From positions 186,001 to 250,000 of the forward strand of contig NZ_BJUB01000005.1 in NCBI RefSeq assembly GCF_007989805.1: a stretch of DNA of 64,000 nucleotides, in the 5' to 3' direction. The position numbers and the translations under genes are program-made. Positions 58,554-64,000 of this stretch are shown here, one piece after another. Under the pieces are notes generated by a model. That model worked only from the letters and a program-made list of their open reading frames with translations. It searched no databases and had not been told where the DNA came from. The stretch comes from Cellulomonas xylanilytica. Its GTDB lineage: Bacteria > Actinomycetota > Actinomycetes > Actinomycetales > Cellulomonadaceae. How positions within the stretch are numbered: position 1 is the stretch's first letter; each line of letters begins with the position of its first letter.

Positions 58554-59752
58554 CGCTCGTGGCCGCGGGGACGTCGGCCCTGGCCCCGAACTACCACCCG
58601 CTGCCGGTCACGCTGGTCGAGGGCCTCGGGTCGTGGGTCACCGACGACGAGGGCCGCCGCTATCTCGACCTGCTGTCCGGGTACTCCGCGCTGAACTTCG
58701 GCCACCGGCACCCGGTCCTCACGGCCGCCGCGCACGCCCAGATCGACCGGCTGACCCTGACGTCGCGGGCGTTCGACCACGAGCTGCTGCTGCCGTTCGC
58801 CGAGCGGCTCGCGGCGCTCGTCGGCCCCCTGGTCGCCGGTCCGCCCATGGTGCTGCCGATGAACACGGGTGCCGAGGCCGTCGAGACCGCGATCAAGGCC
58901 GCCCGCAAGTGGGGCTACGACGTCAAGGGCGTGCCCGCCGACCGCGCGACGATCATCGTGGTCGACGGCAACTTCCACGGCCGCACCACGACGATCGTGT
59001 CCTTCTCCACCGACCCCGACGCCCGTCGCGGCTTCGGCCCGTACACCCCGGGCTTCCGCGTGGTGCCGTACGGCTCGGTCGACGCGGTGCGTGACGCCAT
59101 GGACGAGACGACCGTGGCCGTGCTGGTCGAGCCGGTCCAGGGCGAGCAGGGCGTCGTCATCCCGCCCGACGACTACCTGCCCGGCCTCCGCGCGCTCTGC
59201 AGCACGCACGACGTGCTGCTCGTCGCCGACGAGATCCAGTCGGGTCTGGGCCGCACCGGCACGACGCTCGCGTCCGAGCTCTGGGGCGTGAAGCCCGACC
59301 TGGTCACCCTCGGCAAGGCCCTCGGCGGCGGCGTCCTGCCCGTGTCGGCCGTCGTCGGGCGTGCCGACGTCCTCGGCGTGCTCACCGCAGGCACCCACGG
59401 CTCGACGTTCGGCGGCAACCCGCTCGCGTGCGCGGTGGGTCTCGCGGTCGTCGGCCTCCTGGAGACCGGTGAGCTGCAGGCCCGCGCCACGACGCTCGGC
59501 CTGCACTGGGGTACGCGCCTCGACGCCCTCGTCGACGAGGGCCTGCTCGCCTCGTCGCGACGCGTGGGCCTGTGGGCCGGCCTGGACGTCACGCCGCCGG
59601 TCACCGGCCGCCAGCTCTGCGAACGCCTCCTGGCCCGCGGCGTGCTGGCCAAGGACACCCACGGCAGCACCATCCGCCTTGCTCCGCCGCTGACCATCAG
59701 CGTCGAGGACCTCGACCTGGCGACGGATCACCTCACGGCCGCCCTCCGCTGA
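58550..59752 (+). CDS. rocD: Ornithine aminotransferase
   Basis: This 400-residue class III PLP enzyme starts at ATG 58550 (overlap with ddaH). It has YLDLLSGYSALNFGHRHPVL, PMNTGAEAVETAIKAARKWG, DGNFHGRTTTIVSFSTDPDA, LVADEIQSGLGRTG and the PLP-binding Lys in DLVTLGKALGGGVLPVSAV. It converts ornithine and 2-oxoglutarate to glutamate semialdehyde and glutamate. Coupling with ddaH points to catabolism of arginine-type compounds toward proline/glutamate. Confidence 0.94.
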   Translation: MTLVAAGTSALAPNYHPLPVTLVEGLGSWVTDDEGRRYLDLLSGYSALNFGHRHPVLTAAAHAQIDRLTLTSRAFDHELLLPFAERLAALVGPLVAGPPMVLPMNTGAEAVETAIKAARKWGYDVKGVPADRATIIVVDGNFHGRTTTIVSFSTDPDARRGFGPYTPGFRVVPYGSVDAVRDAMDETTVAVLVEPVQGEQGVVIPPDDYLPGLRALCSTHDVLLVADEIQSGLGRTGTTLASELWGVKPDLVTLGKALGGGVLPVSAVVGRADVLGVLTAGTHGSTFGGNPLACAVGLAVVGLLETGELQARATTLGLHWGTRLDALVDEGLLASSRRVGLWAGLDVTPPVTGRQLCERLLARGVLAKDTHGSTIRLAPPLTISVEDLDLATDHLTAALR

Positions 59753-59767
59753 CCACCGGCACGCGAA

Positions 59768-59875
59768 CGTCCGCACTCCTGCGGGCTGGACCCTGCACGA
59801 GCGCGGACGCAGCGCCGTCACACGCCACGACGTCCGCACTCGTGAGGGCCTGAGCCTCCTCGAATGCGGACGTCG
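59768..59875. terminator. Two tandem dyads between convergent genes (bidirectional terminator or REP-like)
   Basis: Dyad 1 has stem CGTCCGC (59768-59774) with GCGGACG (59803-59809) plus inner pairs. Dyad 2 has CGACGTCCGCA (59828-59838) with TGCGGACGTCG (59865-59875), 11 perfect pairs extended by CTCG/CGA and GAGG/CCTC. The left arms of both share CGTCCGCACTC. The location between converging rocD and the CAP gene fits termination; the shared core sequence also fits a small palindromic repeat family. Confidence 0.7.
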
Positions 59876-59883
59876 GGGTGGTG

Positions 59884-61056
59884 TCAGCTGAAGCGGACGG
59901 CGCCGAACAGCCAGCCGTTCAGGCTCGCGCCGCCGACGGACATGCTGGACACGTCGGTGCGGCGCATCTGGGCGTCGTGCCCGGCGGACTGCGACCACGC
60001 GGACACCATCGAGGACGCCGAGCCGTTGCTCACGCAGGCCACGATGTTGTCCCCACCGGAGTGCCAGATGCCGCCGGAGTTGGCCATGTCGATCGCGTGC
60101 GACACCAGGCCCCCGCTGCGCGAGACGGACAGCTCGGGGAGCCCGAGCGACGACCGGTAGGCGTTGATCGCCGACCCGATCGCGGAGATGCTCGACTCCC
60201 CCGCGCCGGATCCCCCGGACCCGCTGCAGACCTTCCCGCCGGCCGGGACCCCGCCACCGGTCGACGGGGCGGGCGCGCCACCACCGGACGAGCTGGGCGA
60301 GGCGGGCCGGGCGGTGGTCCGGCTCGGGGCGCTCCCGGAGGAGCGCTTGGCAGCAGCAGCAGCGGCAGCAGCGGCCTGCGCGGCGGCGGCCTGCTCGGCG
60401 GCGATCCGCGCGTCCTCGGCTGCCTGCCACGCGGCCTGCGCGTCGATCGCGGCCTGCTCGGGCCCGGCGACGCCAGTCGTGAGCGTGCGCAACGACCGGG
60501 CGCTGACACCGGGGGCCGCCAGCGCGGTGCCCACCGCACCGGACGCGCCGGCGAGGGCTGCCCGGGGCGCGTCGCCCGCGTTCGGGACGGCAGCGAGGGT
60601 GGCGTTCGCGCGGTCGACGGCGGCCTGTGCCGCGGTCGCCGCGTCGGTGCGGGTGCTCAGGTACGCCGCCTGGGCGACGGCGACGTCGGTGCTGCGCTCG
60701 GCGGCGGCGTCCTGCGACGCGGCGAGCAGGTGCTCGTCCACGCGCAGCCCGGCGGCGAGCGCCTCGGCCTCGGCCCGCTGGGCACGCTGGTCGGCGGTGT
60801 AGACGCCTCCACCGGCCGCGACGGCGAGCACGACCCCGGCGGCCAGCCCCACCCAGACCGCGCGACGGGCGCCACCCGGTCGAGCTGCGACGGGGGCGGG
60901 CGCAGGCTGCGGCTCGACGAGCGGCGACGGTGGCGAGTGTGGCTGTGGGACGTCGGCGACTGCCGGTGGGTCCGCGATCACCGGTGTCGGTGCACTGATC
61001 ACCGACGGCCGTTGGCTCGGGACAACATCAAGCCGCTTCTCGGTCTCCTTGACCAC
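59884..61056 (-). CDS. Membrane-anchored protein with alanine-rich coiled coil and CAP-like domain
   Basis: This 390-residue protein has a cytoplasmic Pro-rich N-terminus (~65 residues) and a transmembrane helix AVWVGLAAGVVLAVAAGGGV (about 67-88). An Ala-rich helical stalk follows (residues ~90-235), then a Ser/Pro/Gly linker. The C-terminal ~115-residue domain has INAYRSSLGLPELSVSRSGG, AIDMANSGGIWHSGGDNIVA and VSAWSQSAGHDAQMRRTD, the CAP (SCP-like) fold with His residues at the usual cavity sites. Predicted outside the membrane. Function unknown. Confidence 0.85.
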   Translation of the reverse strand: MVKETEKRLDVVPSQRPSVISAPTPVIADPPAVADVPQPHSPPSPLVEPQPAPAPVAARPGGARRAVWVGLAAGVVLAVAAGGGVYTADQRAQRAEAEALAAGLRVDEHLLAASQDAAAERSTDVAVAQAAYLSTRTDAATAAQAAVDRANATLAAVPNAGDAPRAALAGASGAVGTALAAPGVSARSLRTLTTGVAGPEQAAIDAQAAWQAAEDARIAAEQAAAAQAAAAAAAAAKRSSGSAPSRTTARPASPSSSGGGAPAPSTGGGVPAGGKVCSGSGGSGAGESSISAIGSAINAYRSSLGLPELSVSRSGGLVSHAIDMANSGGIWHSGGDNIVACVSNGSASSMVSAWSQSAGHDAQMRRTDVSSMSVGGASLNGWLFGAVRFS

Positions 61057-61246
61057 GTCGCCTCCCCCTCATCAGACCCCGCTTCCTGGGGCCTCCCCTG
61101 ATGTCGGCACGCGCGGCGTCCGCCTTGAGGCAAGTTGCCGCTTTTGTTGAATCACCCTTTCGGCCTAGTGCGTGCACATTGTCATCGTTTCGATGACCAC
61201 ACCAATCGGGAGGCATGTCGGGCGCGTCGCGCCCCGACGGTCCGCG

Positions 61247-61732
61247 ATGATGAGGGACGTGACCGACGACTCCGGGCTCGACGCCCTCGACACCGCGATC
61301 CTGCGCGTGCTCGCGCTCGATGCCCGGGCGACGTTCGCCCAGGTCGGGGAGCACGTGTCGCTCTCCGCGCCGGCCGTGAAGCGTCGGGTCGACCGCCTCC
61401 GGGAGCGCGGGGTCATCCGCGGGTTCACCGTCCGGCTCGACCCGGCCGCGATGGGCTGGCAGACCGAGGCCTTCGTCGAGCTGTTCTGCCAGGGCTCCAC
61501 CAGCCCCGCCACGATGCGCTCGGCGGTCGAGCACTATCCCGAGGTCGTGGCGGCGAGCACCGTGACCGGGGACGTCGACCTCATGGTGCAGGTGCGTGCG
61601 CGGGACATGCGGCACCTGGAACGGGTGGTCGAGCGGCTCGCCGCGGAGCCGTTCGTCGCCCGCACCCGCTCGACCGTGGTGCTCTCGGCCCTGGTCCGCC
61701 GCCCGGACGTCCCGCCGGCTCCGGAGGGCTGA
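61247..61732 (+). CDS. Lrp/AsnC family transcriptional regulator
   Basis: About 161 residues from ATG 61247; GTG 61259 is an alternative. The helix-turn-helix is LDTAILRVLALDARATFAQV then LSAPAVKRRVDRLRERGVIR. The ligand-binding RAM domain is WQTEAFVELFCQGSTSPATM to LMVQVRARDMRHLERVVERL. Lrp-type regulators commonly accompany ddaH-rocD, here 1.5 kb away, separated by the CAP gene. The CGCAAC repeats upstream of ddaH are possible targets. Confidence 0.9.
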   Translation: MMRDVTDDSGLDALDTAILRVLALDARATFAQVGEHVSLSAPAVKRRVDRLRERGVIRGFTVRLDPAAMGWQTEAFVELFCQGSTSPATMRSAVEHYPEVVAASTVTGDVDLMVQVRARDMRHLERVVERLAAEPFVARTRSTVVLSALVRRPDVPPAPEG

Positions 61733-61736
61733 GCGC

Positions 61737-62675
61737 TCAGCCGGCGATGCTCTCCGCGGTCGCGCACCGGTTGGTGACCACCATGACCGGGCAGTCGGAG
61801 TGGTGCAGGACCGCCTGGCTCGTGGAGCCCAGCAGCAGTCCCGCGAAGCCGCCCCGGCCGCGGGACCCGACGACGATCAGGTCGGTCGCGACGGAGAACT
61901 CGGTGAGCAGCTCCGCGCCCGTCCCGTCGAGCGCGATGCGCCGCACGGTCAGGTCCGGCACGTCCGCCAGCGCGCGGTCCACGACGACGTTCAGGCCCTC
62001 GGTGACGTCCCGCAGCACCTGCTCGTGGTCGACGGCCGCCGGCAACCACGCGAGGACGCCGGACATCGAGCCCACAGGGACGCCCGCGACCGTGGTCAGC
62101 TCCGCACCCCAGGCCTGCGCCTCACCGATCGCGTAGCGCAGCGCGTGCTCTGCCTGCGGGGAGCCGTCGACCCCCACGACGATCCGCTTCACCGGGCGCG
62201 GGGCGGGGATCGGCGCGTCGTCAGGCAGCGTCTTGCCGGCCTCCCGCAGGGGGACGACGACCGTCGGGCAGTACGCGTGCGCCGGCAGGGCCGACGACAC
62301 CGTCCCGAGCAGCCGGTCCGCGAACCCGCCGCGCCCCCGCGTCCCGACGACCGCGAGCCGGACGGTGTGCGACATCTCGACGAGGACCCCCGCGGCGTCG
62401 CCGGTCAGCACCTTGGCACTGACCGGGACGCCCATCGAGGACACCCGCTGCGTCGCCTCGGCGAGCACGGCCTTGGCGCCCTCCTGGATCGCCGTGTCGT
62501 CCAGCGCGGCGTACCCGCCGTCGAGCGAGGCTGCCGTGAACGACGGCAGCGAGTAGCTGCAGACGAGCCGGACCGCCCACCCGTGGGTACGCGCCTGAGC
62601 CGCGGCCCAGTCGAGCGCGTGCAGGCTCGCCGCTGACCCGTCCACCCCGACGAGGACCACATCGTCACGCGTCAT
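61737..62675 (-). CDS. Universal stress protein, tandem UspA domains
   Basis: This 312-residue protein has two Usp domains: residues ~4-150 (VVLVGVDGSAASLHALDWAA; VVGTRGRGGFADRLLGTVSS) and ~165-300 (RIVVGVDGSPQAEHALRYAI; VVGSRGRGGFAGLLLGSTSQ). The GxxGRGGFxxxLLGS loops are the ATP-binding form. ATG 62675 follows GGAGGCTCCG-type sequence. It is convergent with the Lrp gene. Confidence 0.94.
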   Translation of the reverse strand: MTRDDVVLVGVDGSAASLHALDWAAAQARTHGWAVRLVCSYSLPSFTAASLDGGYAALDDTAIQEGAKAVLAEATQRVSSMGVPVSAKVLTGDAAGVLVEMSHTVRLAVVGTRGRGGFADRLLGTVSSALPAHAYCPTVVVPLREAGKTLPDDAPIPAPRPVKRIVVGVDGSPQAEHALRYAIGEAQAWGAELTTVAGVPVGSMSGVLAWLPAAVDHEQVLRDVTEGLNVVVDRALADVPDLTVRRIALDGTGAELLTEFSVATDLIVVGSRGRGGFAGLLLGSTSQAVLHHSDCPVMVVTNRCATAESIAG

Positions 62676-62802
62676 CCGGAGCCTCCGTGCTCGTACCGAG
62701 CCCGCCGTGCGCTCGTCCCAGTGTCCTCCTCTGGAGCGCAGATGCGCCCTCGAGTTCCCGGAATGATGCCATACGTTGGTGGACGCTTGACGAAAGCGAG
62801 AC

Positions 62803-63378
62803 TCAGGCAACCACGTACTGGGACCACAACGGCTCGGAGCGCACCGACGTGGTCCCGAACGCCACCGACCACCGCGGCGCCCGGGGGACGAACGCGAGCT
62901 CCCAGCCGATCTCGTGCAGCAGCCGGTCCGCCTTGCGGTGGTTGCACCGCACGCAGGCCGCGACGACGTTGGTCCACTCGTGCCGCCCCCCGCGCGACCG
63001 CGGGTGGACGTGGTCGACCGTGTCCGCCCCGCCCCCGCAGTACGCGCACCGGTGGTCGTCCCGCTGCAGGACGGTGCGCCGCGTGGGGGGCACCGGCCGC
63101 CGCACGGGGACGTGGACGTAGCGCGTGAGGCACAGGACGACCGGCAGGGGCACGGCGACGTGCTCGGAGTGCAGCACGCGGCCGTCGGTCTCGAGCACGG
63201 TCGCCTTGCCGGTCATCACGAGCACCACGGCACGCCGCAGGCTCACGATGCACAGGGGCTCCATGCTGGCGTTGAGCAGCAGGGTGCGTGCTCCGGACGC
63301 GATCAGCCCTGGTGAGCCGACCTCGGGCACTGCCCCACCGACGGCCTCGGTGGACAGCTTCGACGCATTCATGAGCAC
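62803..63378 (-). CDS. HNH endonuclease
   Basis: 191 residues from GTG 63378 (GGGAG six bases upstream); the frame is open to 63438. The N-terminal half (LLLNASMEPLCIVSLRRAVV; VLVMTGKATVLET) is typical of the actinobacterial HNH family. The zinc finger and nuclease motif follow: CAYCGGGADTVDHVHPRSRG, then WTNVVAACVRCNHRKADRLL. These proteins are common and solitary in actinobacteria with unknown role. Confidence 0.9.
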   Translation of the reverse strand: MLMNASKLSTEAVGGAVPEVGSPGLIASGARTLLLNASMEPLCIVSLRRAVVLVMTGKATVLETDGRVLHSEHVAVPLPVVLCLTRYVHVPVRRPVPPTRRTVLQRDDHRCAYCGGGADTVDHVHPRSRGGRHEWTNVVAACVRCNHRKADRLLHEIGWELAFVPRAPRWSVAFGTTSVRSEPLWSQYVVA

Positions 63379-63503
63379 GGCGTTCTCCCGACCTCGGGGG
63401 TCGGACCGGCTGGCTGCCGGCCCGGCGAAGCGAAGCAACAGCGTGGTGCACGGCCAGAGTACGCGCCGCCCCCTGCAGAGGCCGCACGCGGTGCCGGGAT
63501 GCG

Positions 63504-63539
63504 ACGAGGCCCCGACGACTGGTGTCGTCGAGGCCTCGT
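63504..63539. terminator. Strong stem-loop downstream of the NlpC/P60 gene
   Basis: ACGAGGCC-C-CGACGAC (63504-63519) pairs with GTCGTCG-A-GGCCTCGT (63524-63539), 15 pairs with one mismatch and a four-base loop. It starts 16 bases after the minus-strand NlpC/P60 stop. There is no U-run, as is common for actinobacterial terminators. Confidence 0.65.
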
Positions 63540-63555
63540 GGTCGGAGGGCTGGGG

Positions 63556-64000
63556 TCAGCCGATCCGGATGAAGACGGGAGAGCTCTGCCAGATCGCGCG
63601 GAACTGGACCGTCTTGCCCGGGCGGGGCGAGTCGATCTGCTCGTTGCCACCGGCGTAGATCGAGATGTGGCCGGGGCTCCAGATGAGGTCTCCAGGCTGG
63701 GCGTCCGCCCGCGAGACGACGGTGCCCGCGGCCTTGATCCCGCTCGACGTGCGCGGCAGGTCGATGCCGAGCTGCGCGTAGACGTAGGAGACGAAGCCCG
63801 AGCAGTCGAAGCCGTCGGGCGAGGAGCCACCGGACACGTACGGCGTGCCGACGTAGCGGGCGGCGATCTCCAGGACCGCGTTGCCGGCAACCGACTGCGG
63901 TACCGCGGCGCTGGTCGCCTCGGCGGGGGCCGCGGTGGCGACGGCGGCGCGTGCCGCGCTGCGCGACGTGGTGGCCGCGCGAACGGGCGGCGGCGGGGGC
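63556..64000 (-). CDS. NlpC/P60 (C40) cell-wall hydrolase, C-terminal part
   Basis: The frame is open to the window edge, so the N-terminus is missing. The visible ~147 residues include an Ala/Pro/Thr-rich linker, then VLEIAARYVGTPYVSGG, the catalytic Cys in SPDGFDCSGFVSYVYAQ, the Asp/Gly segment QPGDLIWSPGHISIYAGGNE with catalytic His, and SPRPGKTVQ. These enzymes cleave stem peptides of peptidoglycan outside the cell. A secreted protein with N-terminal signal and linker or coiled coil is expected upstream. Confidence 0.92.
   Translation of the reverse strand, partial: PPPPPVRAATTSRSAARAAVATAAPAEATSAAVPQSVAGNAVLEIAARYVGTPYVSGGSSPDGFDCSGFVSYVYAQLGIDLPRTSSGIKAAGTVVSRADAQPGDLIWSPGHISIYAGGNEQIDSPRPGKTVQFRAIWQSSPVFIRIG

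Overview
This window is GC-rich actinobacterial chromosome, probably from the Cellulomonadaceae or a close relative. The grounds are the very high GC, frequent GTG starts, many four-base start/stop overlaps, an arabinoside-uptake operon with a LacI regulator, a ddaH-rocD arginine pair, an LCP-type cell-wall protein, and Cellulomonas-like protein composition. The genus is inferred, not proven. It is ordinary chromosome interrupted by two accessory blocks.

Positions 1-16964 hold metabolic and regulatory genes: a partial epoxide hydrolase, an ECF42-type sigma factor with its DGPF (YCII) partner, VOC and HxlR genes, a complete arabinoside module (solute-binding protein, two permeases, GH51 arabinofuranosidase, divergent LacI regulator, three candidate operators, a perfect 17-bp intra-operon hairpin), an SDR, a SNF2 helicase and a DUF1254 protein. 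Positions 17149-18765 encode an unusual fusion of a phosphatase-like domain lacking the catalytic cysteine to a membrane-anchored LCP domain.

Positions 18942-23991 are a ~5-kb integrated island. It is bounded by 44-bp direct repeats, one of which is the 3' half of a tRNA-Arg(CCT) gene (23950-24022, minus strand). It carries an N-terminally truncated tyrosine integrase, a DUF2510 protein, a hypothetical protein, and a translationally coupled two-gene unit (ParB/DGQHR-like plus HEPN-like) that I regard as a candidate defence module.

Positions 25876-54779 contain a contractile injection system (CIS/eCIS) locus in two convergent arms. The plus arm (28934-41902) encodes sheath, two tube proteins, assembly factors, a 1321-residue disordered protein, a LysM protein, VgrG-like hub/spike, gp25, baseplate J, a gpI-like wedge protein, and a zinc-ribbon protein with a C-terminal membrane helix. 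The minus arm (53789-42507) encodes a DUF4255 tail terminator and three paralogous giant proteins, each with Ig-like N-terminal domains, one transmembrane helix and many carboxypeptidase-regulatory-like repeats. PAAR-like (DUF4280) and Septum_form lipoprotein genes follow. No fibre, obvious tape measure or Afp15-type AAA+ gene is visible. Both arms begin with the same promoter element: an identical 17-bp dyad (TCGGTA-N5-TACCGA) exactly 23 nt upstream of a TAGCST -10 box. The adjacent large LuxR/STAND regulator is the obvious candidate activator. A Phd/RelE-type toxin-antitoxin pair sits where the arms converge.

Positions 54881-64000 return to ordinary chromosome: OsmC, an EcsC-like protein, an aldo/keto reductase, an SRPBCC protein, ddaH-rocD, a CAP-like membrane protein, an Lrp/AsnC regulator, a tandem universal stress protein, an HNH endonuclease and a partial NlpC/P60 hydrolase.
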